This document shows positions 1-8,886 of a stretch of DNA of 24,409 bases, one piece after another; the first letter of the stretch is position 1, and the number at the start of each line of letters is the position of its first letter. The DNA comes from an uncultured Faecalibacterium sp. (GTDB lineage: Bacteria; Bacillota; Clostridia; Oscillospirales; Ruminococcaceae): NCBI GenBank assembly GCA_934540955.1, contig CAKTCY010000032.1, positions 1 to 24,409 of the forward strand, written 5' to 3'. The notes below the pieces were generated by a model, which saw only the letters and a list, made by a program, of their open reading frames with translations, did no database searches and was not told the origin of the DNA. A program made the translations under genes and the position numbers.

Positions 1-380
1 GGCATATTGATAATAGTGATCTTGCATAAACAAGATAGCACATTATAGATATAATAAGCAGACAAAATTCCAGTTTGCGGAGCGGAAACGGAACAATGAA
101 AGCCCCAGTGGGGCTTTTGAGCGACCGAACGGTCTTGCGTCAGCAAGATGGAGGAGGGTTACCCCGACAAGTTCACGTTTGCCGTACTCGTTCCCAGCAG
201 GGTTTGGGGCAGGCACGCCCCAACAAGAGCACTTCAAAAACTCGCAAGAGTTTGGGAAGTGAAGTCCCGGATGGACAAGGAATTTTCAAGAATTGAAAAT
301 TTGTGGCCACGGGACGATTCTTGCTCTCACCTTTTTCGCTGCGTTTCGCAATTTTCACATTTCAATCTGCTCGCAGATTG
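1..380. other. Gene-free left edge with hairpins and a structured repeat module
   Basis: No convincing protein gene lies here. A small hairpin (ATCTTG, six-base loop, CAAGAT) lies at 19-36 and a TATAAT hexamer at 50-55 without a clear -35 partner. A structured repeat module follows (73-184, own entry). Further hairpins come after it: GGGGC/GCCCC near 205-222 and a 14-bp imperfect stem with loop GCAA near 232-263. The rest is A/T-rich and I see nothing more in it. The stretch probably belongs to the mobile element that carries the recombinase, whose left part lies outside the window. Confidence 0.5.
73..184 (+). repeat. Structured repeat module, copy 1 (candidate RNA)
   Basis: This segment aligns base for base with 4825-4930 over long blocks (GTTTGCGGAGCG, ATGAAAGCCCC, GGGGCTTTT, CCCCGACAAG). 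Visible helices are: an outer stem CGGAAACG (83-90) with CGTTTGCCG (176-184, one bulge); a hairpin AAAGCCCC-AGT-GGGGCTTT (99-117); GAAC (127-130) with GTTC (171-174); TCTTGC-GTCA-GCAAGA (133-148); and GGG-TTA-CCC near 156-164. Compared with the other copy, several helices differ on both strands yet stay paired, which suggests selection on a fold. Strand is given as that of the homologous block on the plus strand; the transcribed strand is unknown. Confidence 0.6.
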
Positions 381-409
381 TTGACAAGCTGCGCTTGACC
401 CGATACTAT
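381..409 (+). promoter_or_regulatory. Promoter of the serine recombinase
   Basis: A consensus -35 TTGACA (381-386) is followed by a 17-bp spacer and a -10-like TACTAT (404-409). The predicted start is about 30 nt before the recombinase ATG, leaving room for its AAGGAGGT ribosome binding site at 432-439. Confidence 0.65.
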
Positions 410-445
410 AAAGGCAAGTCGAATACACGCCAAGGAGGTGCAACC

Positions 446-2602
446 ATGACCGCCGTGATCTACGCCCGCTATTCATCCGACAGCCAGCGTGAAGCGTCCA
501 TTGAGGGACAGCTGCGCGACTGCAAGGACTACGCCGAGAAGAACGGCATCACCGTGGTCGGCACCTACATTGACCGTGCCTACTCTGCCAAAACGGATGA
601 CCGCCCAGACTTTCAGCGGATGATCAAGGACAGCGGAAAGAAAATCTTCGATGTAGTTCTGGTCTGGAAGCTGGACCGCTTTGCCCGGAACCGATTCGAT
701 GCCGTGAACTACAAGTACCAGCTGGAAAAGAACGGTGTCCATCTGGTGTCTGCTATGGAACCCATCTCGCAGGGGCCTGAAGGCATTATGGTGGAGAGTA
801 TGCTGATCGGCATGGCGGAATACTATTCCGCCGAACTCGCCCTGAAAGTGGCGCGCGGTGAGCGCGAAAACGCCCTCCAGTGCAAGTACAACGGCGGTGT
901 GGTGCCGCTGGGCTTCACCATTGGCAAGGAGGACAGGCTGTACCATATCGACCCGGAGACGGCTCCCATCGTGCAGGAGATCTTCACCCGGTATGCCGAC
1001 GGCGAACCGGCTGAGAAGATCGCAGCATCCCTGAACGAGCGCGGCCTGCGTACCCGCACCGGGAAGCCGTTCGTGAAGAACAGCTTCTTCCAGATCTTCC
1101 GCAACCGCCGCTACATCGGCGAATACCGCTACAAGGACATTGTGACGCCGGGCGGCATTCCGGCTATTGTTGACCAGGATTTGTTCGACCGGGTGCAGCA
1201 GCGTTTCGAGCAGAACAGGATCGCCCACGGTCGGCCTGCAAAAGAGGATGTGAGCTATCTGCTGACCACCAAGCTGTTCTGTGGCAAGTGCGGCACCCTG
1301 ATGGGCGGCGAAAGCGGCACCAGCCACATGGGAAACACCTACTATTACTACAAGTGCGGCAACGCCAAACGCCACGGCAAGGCGCACTGCGACCTGAAAG
1401 CCATCCGCAAAGAGCCGCTGGAACGATTCGTGGTGGACACTGCCATTAAGGTGATTTTCAGCGATGAAATCATCGAACGGCTGATAGATTTGGTCATGGA
1501 AGCCCAGCAGAAGGAGAACACCCGGCTGCCTGTCCTGAAAGACCAGCTCAGGGACACAGAGAAGCGGCTGGCAAACCTTCTGGAAGCCATTGAACAGGGC
1601 ATCCTGACCCCGACCACCAAGCAGCGGTTGGACGAACTGGAAGCCCGGAAGGAAGCCCTGAACACCAGCATTCTGGAAGAAGAGCTGAAAAAGCCAGTCC
1701 TGACCCGCGAATGGATGCGGTTCTGGTTTGAGAAATTCCGCAAGGGTGACATGAGAGACATGGAACACCAGCGGCAGATCATTGATACCTTTGTCAACTC
1801 GGTCTACGTCTTTGATGACCGGGTCGTGCTCAATTTCAACTTCACGGACGATTCCAAAACGATTTCCCGTGAAGAGGTGTTGGGTTCGAGTGCTGTGGAG
1901 AATGCTCCACCAAAACAAGAGCCTCTGACTTCGGTCAGGGGCTTTTTTGCTGCATCATCCACCCGTCCATGCTGGAATGGCACAAAATACCCCCGGCAGA
2001 CTATCGCTCATGCGGCGGCAGCCTGCCGGGGGACATATTTTTCAGTTATTCTCTGCGGCGATGCACCTAAAATTCAGCATCATCACCGCATTTGTCTGCA
2101 CTCAATAGACGACAGCATCCGTTGCCGTAAAGCCTTCCAGCGTGTTCTCCCGCACCTGAATGCAGATGTAAGTGATCCCGCTGTCGGCTGCGGCGGCAAA
2201 CTGGCGCTTGGCAGCCGGGGCGATCTTCAGCCAGTCACCGGCGGTAAGGGCAACAGCCGTGCCATCGATCACAGCGGTGCCTTTTCCCTCAAGGATTCCA
2301 TAAATTTCCTCGTTGTGCTGATGAGAATGCACGAACGGCACCCCTGCACCGGCAGGCAGTCGGTTGATGCTCACCTCTGCACCGGTCAGCGCCAGCTTGT
2401 CGTGCAGCTCTGCGCGGTTTTCGTTTCCAACATTGATCTTTGTATAGTTTGCCATGGTCGTAACCCTCCAATTTGTTTTGCAAGTTTCCTTGCTGTTTGT
2501 AGTTTACACGGATGCAACTGTGCAGACAAGTACGCACCTTTTTATAACTGTACATACAAAACAGAATGTGCTATTCTTATAAAGAGAGGTGATATCCGAT
2601 GA
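446..2602 (+). CDS. Large serine recombinase (resolvase/invertase family), reading frame extended past its terminator
   Basis: Site-specific recombinase that integrates, excises or inverts mobile DNA through a serine-DNA intermediate. The N-terminal resolvase domain starts YARYSSDSQ, with Ser10 at the nucleophile position of the family, and carries WKLDRFARNRFD. A recombinase domain follows. A zinc ribbon comes next (CGKC and CGNAKRHGKAHC, about residues 278-316), then a Lys/Glu-rich coiled coil (about 350-425). The ATG at 446 is chosen because AAGGAGGT lies 6 nt upstream and a promoter precedes it; the frame is open further upstream without either. The recognisable protein ends near residue 490 (around 1915-1945). 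The frame then continues through a terminator hairpin and antisense to the cupin gene before the first stop at 2600-2602, so the last roughly 220 residues are probably not a functional domain. GC and codon use resemble the rest of the window. Confidence 0.85.
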   Translation: MTAVIYARYSSDSQREASIEGQLRDCKDYAEKNGITVVGTYIDRAYSAKTDDRPDFQRMIKDSGKKIFDVVLVWKLDRFARNRFDAVNYKYQLEKNGVHLVSAMEPISQGPEGIMVESMLIGMAEYYSAELALKVARGERENALQCKYNGGVVPLGFTIGKEDRLYHIDPETAPIVQEIFTRYADGEPAEKIAASLNERGLRTRTGKPFVKNSFFQIFRNRRYIGEYRYKDIVTPGGIPAIVDQDLFDRVQQRFEQNRIAHGRPAKEDVSYLLTTKLFCGKCGTLMGGESGTSHMGNTYYYYKCGNAKRHGKAHCDLKAIRKEPLERFVVDTAIKVIFSDEIIERLIDLVMEAQQKENTRLPVLKDQLRDTEKRLANLLEAIEQGILTPTTKQRLDELEARKEALNTSILEEELKKPVLTREWMRFWFEKFRKGDMRDMEHQRQIIDTFVNSVYVFDDRVVLNFNFTDDSKTISREEVLGSSAVENAPPKQEPLTSVRGFFAASSTRPCWNGTKYPRQTIAHAAAACRGTYFSVILCGDAPKIQHHHRICLHSIDDSIRCRKAFQRVLPHLNADVSDPAVGCGGKLALGSRGDLQPVTGGKGNSRAIDHSGAFSLKDSINFLVVLMRMHERHPCTGRQSVDAHLCTGQRQLVVQLCAVFVSNIDLCIVCHGRNPPICFASFLAVCSLHGCNCADKYAPFYNCTYKTECAILIKRGDIR
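1921..1948 (+). terminator. Intrinsic terminator inside the recombinase reading frame
   Basis: A 9-bp stem GCCTCTGAC / GTCAGGGGC with loop TTCG is followed directly by six T. A smaller hairpin (GTGGAG/CTCCAC, 1895-1910) precedes it. No in-frame stop codon occurs before it, so transcripts ending here would lack a stop codon. Confidence 0.8.
1990..2032 (-). terminator. Terminator of the cupin gene
   Basis: A 10-bp GC-rich stem, CCCCCGGCAG (1990-1999) with CTGCCGGGGG (2023-2032), is followed on the minus strand by TATTTTG. It lies about 70 bp downstream of the cupin stop codon. Confidence 0.6.
2102..2455 (-). CDS. Small single-domain cupin protein
   Basis: 117-residue cupin-fold protein. The first cupin motif is visible as FVHSHQHNEEIYGILEGKG, with the two His and the Glu that normally bind a metal, followed by a second motif around GDWLKIAPAAKRQF. 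This length is typical of stand-alone cupins. The substrate cannot be told from sequence; such proteins range from isomerases to dioxygenases and small-molecule sensors. The start is supported by GGAGGG about 8 nt upstream on the minus strand. The gene is divergent from an HxlR-family regulator with a compact shared control region, so it is probably that regulator's target. The recombinase frame runs antisense over the whole gene. Confidence 0.8.
   Translation of the reverse strand: MANYTKINVGNENRAELHDKLALTGAEVSINRLPAGAGVPFVHSHQHNEEIYGILEGKGTAVIDGTAVALTAGDWLKIAPAAKRQFAAAADSGITYICIQVRENTLEGFTATDAVVY
2501..2529 (-). promoter_or_regulatory. Probable promoter of the cupin gene
   Basis: On the minus strand TTGTCT (2529-2524) and TAAACT (2506-2501) are separated by 17 bp, about 45 bp before the cupin ATG. 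The -35 lies about 20 bp from the -35 of the divergent regulator promoter, so one bound repressor could control both. Confidence 0.4.
2549..2577 (+). promoter_or_regulatory. Probable promoter of the HxlR-family regulator
   Basis: TGTACA (2549-2554), a 17-bp spacer, then TATTCT (2572-2577) preceded by TGC, giving an extended -10. The start codon follows 21 nt later, with AGAGAGGTG as ribosome binding site. Confidence 0.5.
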
Positions 2603-2925
2603 AAACAAAGGAAGAGCTTCCGGCTTGTCCGGTTGCCACCGCTGTGGCGCTGATCGGCGGAAAATGGAAACTACTGATCCTGCGCAACCTACGGGTAAGA
2701 CCATGGCGTTTCAATGAGTTGCAGCGGGATCTGGAGGGCATTTCGCAGAAAGTTCTGACCGACAGCCTACGTCAACTGATGGAGGACGGTCTTGTTTACC
2801 GTCACGACTATCAGGAACTGCCGCCCCGGGTCGAATATGGGCTGACGGCGCTGGGCAGGGAACTGCTGCCGGTGATGGATGCCCTTGCAGACTTTGGCAA
2901 CTACTATAAATCCGTTGTACAGTAA
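2599..2925 (+). CDS. HxlR-family winged-helix transcriptional regulator
   Basis: 108-residue MarR-like winged-helix repressor or activator of the HxlR family. The family signature is clear: CPVATAVALIGGKWKLLILRNL (Cys10, GGKW at 20-23), then RFNELQRDLEGISQKVLTDSLRQLMEDGLV as recognition helix region, and the wing YRHDYQELPPRVEYGLTALGREL. The N-terminal Cys is the residue that senses electrophiles or oxidants in several members, so a redox or aldehyde signal is possible but not shown. It is divergent from the cupin gene, the usual target arrangement. Its ATG overlaps the end of the recombinase frame, which looks coincidental because that tail is not a conserved protein. Confidence 0.9.
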   Translation: MKTKEELPACPVATAVALIGGKWKLLILRNLRVRPWRFNELQRDLEGISQKVLTDSLRQLMEDGLVYRHDYQELPPRVEYGLTALGRELLPVMDALADFGNYYKSVVQ

Positions 2926-2974
2926 GCGCAGCCTTCCGCAAGGCGCGGTTCTGCTGCGCAGGCTATGGTCACAT

Positions 2975-3014
2975 ACACAGGAAGGGTCCGGCAACTGCCG
3001 GACCCTTCCTGTGT
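2975..3014. terminator. 19-bp perfect palindrome between convergent genes
   Basis: The arm ACACAGGAAGGGTCCGGCA (2975-2993) and its exact complement (2996-3014) flank two bases. It lies 50 bp after the HxlR regulator and 20 bp after the glpK stop on the other strand, so it probably ends both transcripts. No long T run follows on either strand, which is unusual for an intrinsic terminator. Confidence 0.55.
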
Positions 3015-3035
3015 GCTTATAGTATCGTTTCCGCC

Positions 3036-5039
<2,004 letters not shown>

Positions 5040-5124
5040 CAAATCAAAAATAAAATTTCCTTGAATGATGCGCAAAGCAGAACGCGGCGCGCATTTCAAA
5101 CCGTTCTGCCTGCCCGGCGGGCGA

Positions 5125-6498
5125 TCACTCGATCAGGCCGTTGAGCAGGGTCAGGCACTTGCGGCTGTGCAGCTTGCGGATGGCCTTGGCCTCGATCTGG
5201 CGCACACGCTCACGGGTGACGCCGAAGTCGCGGCCGACCTCCTCCAGCGTGCGGGGACGGCCATCATCCAGACCAAAGCGCAGGCGGATGACCTTCTCCT
5301 CGCGGGGGGTCAGGCTCTTGAGCGCCAGATTGATCTGCTGCGCCACCATGGCGCGGTCGGCTGCCTTGCCGGGAGCCTCGGCGTTTTCGTCGGCAACGAA
5401 ATCGCCCAGAGAGGAATCCTCCTCCTCACCCACGGGGCTTTCCAGACTTGCCGGCTCCTGTGCCATGCGCTGGATCTCGCGCACGCGCTCCACGCTCATG
5501 TCCATGGCCTTTGCCAGCTCCTCCGGGGTGGGCTCGTGACCGTTCTGGTACACCAGCTGGTTGGTGGCCTGACGCATCCGGTTGATGGTCTCCACCATGT
5601 GCACCGGGATACGGATGGTACGGGCCTGATCCGCAATGGCGCGGGTGATGGCCTGACGGATCCACCAGGTGGCGTAGGTGGAGAAGCGGAAGCCGCGGTC
5701 GCAGTCGAACTTCTCGGCGGCCTTGATCAGGCCGATGTTGCCCTCCTGAATGAGGTCAAGGAAGGCCAGATTATGGCCAACGTGCTTCTTGGCGATGGAA
5801 ACCACCAGACGCAGGTTTGCCTCGCTCAGGCTGCGGCGGGCGTTCAGGCCGTCGCGGCGGGTCTTGAGCAGCTCCTGACGGCGCTCCTCGCTCAGGGGGC
5901 CGTTCTCCACGGCCTCCATGGCCTTCTCCTCGTCTGCCTTTTCCTCGGCATCCTCGGCGGACTTTTCGCCGTCCTCGTCCAGATCCTCGGTGTAGCTGCG
6001 GCTGTTCTCGTCCTCCTCAAAGGAGAAGCGGGCGCTGTTCTTCTTGATGTACTCCGGTGCGCCGTACTTCTGGCGGTCTGCCTGCAAAATGTGCGCAGCC
6101 TCGGCACCGGCATGGATGCGGCGGCTCAGCTCCACCTCCTGCTCGGCGCTCAGCAGCGGGATCTGACCGATCTGCTTGAGGTAGTTCTTCACCGGGTCGT
6201 CCAGCAGCTCGTCCATGGCGGCCTTCAGGTCTGCCGGGTTCTCCTCGGCATCCTCTTCGTTTTCATCGGCAAGGCCCATGTCATCGTTGTTGTTCTCGGC
6301 GTTCTCCACCTCAGCAATGATGCTGTCCACGTCCAGACTCGGCTCGTTCTCTTCCTCCAGGACCTTAATGCCGCGCTCCTCCAGCAGGGTGTAGAGGGTG
6401 TCTACATCCATGCGGCATTGTGCCGCCAGCGCCTTGGCCTCCTGTGCAGAGAGGGTGCCCTCGCCCTTAGTCAACAGTTCCTTCAAAGTCATGCCCAT
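5125..6498 (-). CDS. rpoD: Primary (housekeeping) sigma factor of RNA polymerase
   Basis: Directs RNA polymerase core to -35/-10 promoters. The 457 residues show an N-terminal region 1.1 (1-50), an acidic linker, region 1.2 ([16 protein letters not shown], 101-116), region 2 ([17 protein letters not shown], then [22 protein letters not shown], about 225-291), region 3, and region 4 with the helix-turn-helix [25 protein letters not shown] (419-443). Unlike Bacillus SigA, which passes straight from region 1.2 to 2.1, this protein carries about 85 extra, mostly acidic residues (about 135-220). This is the place where E. coli sigma-70 has its non-conserved insert. The start at 6498 has AAGGAGAG just upstream. 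The gene follows a short-chain dehydrogenase gene by 51 bp and is probably co-transcribed with it. No dnaG lies next to it, although a dnaG-rpoD pair is common in bacteria. Confidence 0.97.
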   Translation of the reverse strand: MGMTLKELLTKGEGTLSAQEAKALAAQCRMDVDTLYTLLEERGIKVLEEENEPSLDVDSIIAEVENAENNNDDMGLADENEEDAEENPADLKAAMDELLDDPVKNYLKQIGQIPLLSAEQEVELSRRIHAGAEAAHILQADRQKYGAPEYIKKNSARFSFEEDENSRSYTEDLDEDGEKSAEDAEEKADEEKAMEAVENGPLSEERRQELLKTRRDGLNARRSLSEANLRLVVSIAKKHVGHNLAFLDLIQEGNIGLIKAAEKFDCDRGFRFSTYATWWIRQAITRAIADQARTIRIPVHMVETINRMRQATNQLVYQNGHEPTPEELAKAMDMSVERVREIQRMAQEPASLESPVGEEEDSSLGDFVADENAEAPGKAADRAMVAQQINLALKSLTPREEKVIRLRFGLDDGRPRTLEEVGRDFGVTRERVRQIEAKAIRKLHSRKCLTLLNGLIE

Positions 6499-6549
6499 TT
6501 TTTCTCTCCTTCCCGCTCCGGGGAATTTCCTGTAATATTGCCCTGTGCA

Positions 6550-7539
6550 TCAGATCACAAGGCCGCCGTTCACCCCGAACACCTGTCCGGTGATGTATCC
6601 GGCATCCTCGCCGGCCAGAAAGACCAGCAGCTTTGCAACTTCTTCCGGGGTGCCCAGCCGCCCCACGGGGGTCTCCTCGGCCAGCGCCGCCTTGTCCTCG
6701 GCGGTAAAGGCCGCCATCATGTCAGTCTCGATGACCCCCGGCGCTACGCAGTTCACCGTGATGCCGCTGGGGCCTTCTTCCTTGGCCAGTGCCTTGGTCA
6801 GGCCGATGAGCCCGGCCTTCGCGGCGGAATAGTGCACCTCGCAGCTGCCGCCGGTCTGGCCCCACATACTGCTCACGGTCAGGATGCGGCCCTGCTTGCG
6901 GCGAATCATGCCGGGCAGCGCCAGCTGGCACAGGTGGAACGCGCCGCTCAGGTTCACGTCCAGCATCCGCTGCCACTCCTCCGGGGTGATGTCGGTAAAC
7001 AGCTTCTGCTGCGCGATACCGGCGTTGCACACCAGCACATCCACCCTGCCCATGGCCTGCTCCACTGCATGGAACGCCAGCTCACAGCTGGCACGGCTGG
7101 CAACATCGCACTGGATGGCGATGCACCCGGGCAGCTGCTGCTCCAGCGCAGCGGCTGCCGCGGCGTTCTGGTGATAGAGCACCGCTACCTGATACCCTGC
7201 TGCCGCAAAGGCGCGGGCTGCGGCAGCACCAATGCCCCGGTCGCCGCCGGAGATCAGCACCCGGCGCACCGCAGCGGCAGACTGTTCTTTTACAGGCGCC
7301 GGCGCAGGCGCTGCGGGCGGCTCCGGTGCAGGCGGCTCTGCGGGCTTTTCCAGCGTGATCACCCGGGTAGGCTCGTCCACCACAGGCGCTGCCGGTTTTT
7401 CCAGCGTCATGATGCGGGTGGGCTCGTCCACCACCGGCTCCACCGACGCAGCCGGCTTTGCAGCCGGTGCGGCAAGGGGCTCCGGGGCGCTCTCTTCCTC
7501 CGGCACCTGAAAGGTCAGTTCAAACTCGTCCTCGTACAA
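6550..7539 (-). CDS. FabG-like short-chain dehydrogenase with a repetitive Pro/Ala/Glu-rich N-terminal extension
   Basis: NAD(P)H-dependent oxidoreductase of the SDR family, closest in pattern to 3-oxoacyl-ACP reductase. The domain starts near residue 92: cofactor motif SGGDRGIG (97-104), CNAGI (171-175), catalytic Ser in TVSSMWGQ, and YSAAK (Tyr237, Lys241), ending GQVFGVNGGLVI. The first about 90 residues are low in complexity and contain two consecutive 17-residue repeats, PVVDEPTRIMTLEKPAA and PVVDEPTRVITLEKPAE (35-68). Such an extension is not normal for FabG (about 245 residues). I place the start at a TTG (7539), 9 nt after AGGAGG; the frame is open to 7698 but without a ribosome binding site. 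It is probably the first gene of a unit with rpoD. Substrate is uncertain. Confidence 0.85.
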   Translation of the reverse strand: MYEDEFELTFQVPEEESAPEPLAAPAAKPAASVEPVVDEPTRIMTLEKPAAPVVDEPTRVITLEKPAEPPAPEPPAAPAPAPVKEQSAAAVRRVLISGGDRGIGAAAARAFAAAGYQVAVLYHQNAAAAAALEQQLPGCIAIQCDVASRASCELAFHAVEQAMGRVDVLVCNAGIAQQKLFTDITPEEWQRMLDVNLSGAFHLCQLALPGMIRRKQGRILTVSSMWGQTGGSCEVHYSAAKAGLIGLTKALAKEEGPSGITVNCVAPGVIETDMMAAFTAEDKAALAEETPVGRLGTPEEVAKLLVFLAGEDAGYITGQVFGVNGGLVI

Positions 7540-7711
7540 GAGTGTATCCCTCCTGTTCGGTATTCTCGGCTTAGCGTAAGTGCGCCCAGCCGGAAAAACC
7601 CTGTGCCCATCCCCAGACAGTGCAGCGTTCCGTTCATGTGTCCGGCAAAGGTCCGGTGCTTTGGCGTGCCTGCCTGCAGTTGCGATGGGTTTCGACAAGA
7701 TTCCATTGAAT

Positions 7712-7720
7712 AATATACCA
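7712..7720 (-). promoter_or_regulatory. Extended -10 promoter of the dehydrogenase-rpoD unit
   Basis: Read on the minus strand TGG is followed directly by TATATT (7720-7712). The -35 is weak. It lies just after the terminator of the upstream tadA unit and implies a leader of about 165 nt. Confidence 0.45.
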
Positions 7721-7739
7721 CAATCCAGCTCAAAAAGAA

Positions 7740-7773
7740 AGTGGGAACTGCAATTTTTTACGCAGTTCCCACT
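7740..7773. terminator. Terminator of tadA (usable from both sides)
   Basis: A perfect 12-bp stem AGTGGGAACTGC / GCAGTTCCCACT with a 10-nt loop is flanked by T-rich tails on both strands (TTCTTTTT on minus, ATTTTT on plus). It sits 10 bp after the tadA stop. Confidence 0.75.
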
Positions 7774-7782
7774 ATTTTTCGC

Positions 7783-8283
7783 TTATTTCTCTCTATTTTC
7801 GGGCACCGGGGGCTTCCAGCGGGGTCTGCCCGCCCGCTTTTCCCGCAGGGAAACAAAAAACGCCTGCAAAAGCTGCTGTGCCTCGGCCTCCCGCAGCCCC
7901 TTTTCCACCACCGGATGGTGGTTGAAGGGCAGCGCGAACAGGTCGGTCACCGAGCCGCAGCACCCGGCCTTGGTATCGGCAGCGCCGTACACCACCCGGC
8001 GCAGACGGCTGTTGATGATGCCGCCCGCGCACATGGGGCAGGGCTCCAGGGTGACGAACAACTCGCACTCCCACAGCCGCCAGCCGCCCAGCGCCTTGCA
8101 GGCGGCGTCAATGGCCAGCAGCTCCGCGTGGTGCAGCGCGTTCTTTTCGGTCTCCCGGGTGTTGTGCGCCGTGGCTACCACCTCGCCGTGCCGCGCCACC
8201 ACTGCGCCCACCGGCACCTCGCCCAAGGCGGCGGCTTTGGCGGCTTCTTCCAGCGCAAGACCCATCAGTTCAAAATCGGTCAT
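7783..8283 (-). CDS. tadA: tRNA-specific adenosine deaminase
   Basis: Converts adenosine-34 to inosine in the anticodon of tRNA-Arg(ACG), allowing one tRNA to read several Arg codons. The cytidine/deoxycytidylate-deaminase zinc site is complete: HAE (52-54) with catalytic Glu54, and PCPMC (81-85). GEVPVGAVV and NSRLRRVVYGA are also typical of TadA. At 166 residues it has the usual length. The ATG at 8283 is chosen because GAGAGG lies 9 nt upstream. It starts 13 bp after the CPBP gene and is likely co-transcribed with it. The frame is open upstream only as an overlap with that gene. Confidence 0.93.
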   Translation of the reverse strand: MTDFELMGLALEEAAKAAALGEVPVGAVVARHGEVVATAHNTRETEKNALHHAELLAIDAACKALGGWRLWECELFVTLEPCPMCAGGIINSRLRRVVYGAADTKAGCCGSVTDLFALPFNHHPVVEKGLREAEAQQLLQAFFVSLREKRAGRPRWKPPVPENREK

Positions 8284-8296
8284 GTATCCCATCCTC

Positions 8297-8686
8297 TCAT
8301 CCCATCGCCAGCACCAGCAGATTGTTTGCGCTGTGCAGCAGCATCCCCGGCCAGAGCTGCCCGGTGTGGTCGGCAAGCCACCCCAGACCCAGCCCGCACA
8401 CCAGCGCGTAGACAATAGCGGCGGCACTGCCATGCTGCAGGGCGAACAGCACCGCCTGCAAAAGAATGGCCTGTCCCCTGCCCAGCGGCTGCGCCCGGCG
8501 CTGCACCGCGCCCCGGAACACCCCCTCCTCCGCCAGCGGAGCCAGCAGGCAGACCCGGAAAAGCCGCGCCGCGCCGCCGGGCGGCATGGGCAGCAGCACC
8601 GCCAGCGCCTTGCCCGCCAGCAGATACCCCACCGCCCAGCCAAAGGCCGAAAGCAGTGCGGCGGTGCGGGGGTTCAGCTTGTGCAT
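8297..8686 (-). CDS. Short CPBP-family (CAAX-protease-like) membrane protein
   Basis: Integral membrane protein with the CPBP/Abi glutamic-protease signature: EEGVFRG (motif 1, EExxxR), ALQH (motif 2), and HSANNLL (motif 3), each inside a hydrophobic stretch. At 129 residues it is much shorter than usual family members (about 200-300 residues); it keeps the catalytic core helices but lacks the N-terminal ones. The ATG has GGAGGAG 8 nt upstream and its own promoter, so it appears to be a complete small gene and not a truncation. Members act in prenyl-protein processing, bacteriocin self-immunity or unknown roles; which applies here cannot be told. It is first in a unit with tadA. Confidence 0.75.
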   Translation of the reverse strand: MHKLNPRTAALLSAFGWAVGYLLAGKALAVLLPMPPGGAARLFRVCLLAPLAEEGVFRGAVQRRAQPLGRGQAILLQAVLFALQHGSAAAIVYALVCGLGLGWLADHTGQLWPGMLLHSANNLLVLAMG

Positions 8687-8721
8687 GGTCGGTCTCCTCC
8701 TGCTATGGTTCGTTCCCGGTT

Positions 8722-8751
8722 ATAGTACCATATCTGCCGCCGGGTGCGCAA
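8722..8751 (-). promoter_or_regulatory. Promoter of the CPBP-tadA unit
   Basis: On the minus strand TTGCGC (8751-8746), 18 bp, then TACTAT (8727-8722) preceded by TGG (extended -10), about 35 bp before the CPBP start. Confidence 0.5.
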
Positions 8752-8789
8752 GGTTTCGGCGTTCTGTCGCGGCAAATTTATGCAAATTA

Positions 8790-8819
8790 TTGACATATCG
8801 CCCTAAATGGTGGTATAAT
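8790..8819 (+). promoter_or_regulatory. Consensus promoter of the DegV gene
   Basis: TTGACA (8790-8795), 18 bp, TATAAT (8814-8819), with TGG just before the -10. Both hexamers are perfect, so transcription should be strong. The leader is about 60 nt. Confidence 0.85.
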
Positions 8820-8886
8820 GATTTCCAACCTTTTTGACGAAAGCGTCGTATATACTGTATTTTACCGGTAGACCGGAGGTATTATT

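Noticed and set aside
473..1918. 481-codon minus-strand frame opposite the recombinase
   Set aside because: Antisense shadow; the plus strand has the recombinase catalytic and zinc motifs plus a promoter and ribosome binding site.
7540..7698. N-terminal extension of the dehydrogenase to a start at 7698
   Set aside because: No ribosome binding site there and the sequence is not protein-like; AGGAGG precedes the TTG at 7539.
5065..7713. 882-codon open frame on the plus strand opposite rpoD and the dehydrogenase
   Set aside because: It is a mirror of GC-rich minus-strand genes with strong motifs. It has no family pattern, no promoter and no ribosome binding site.
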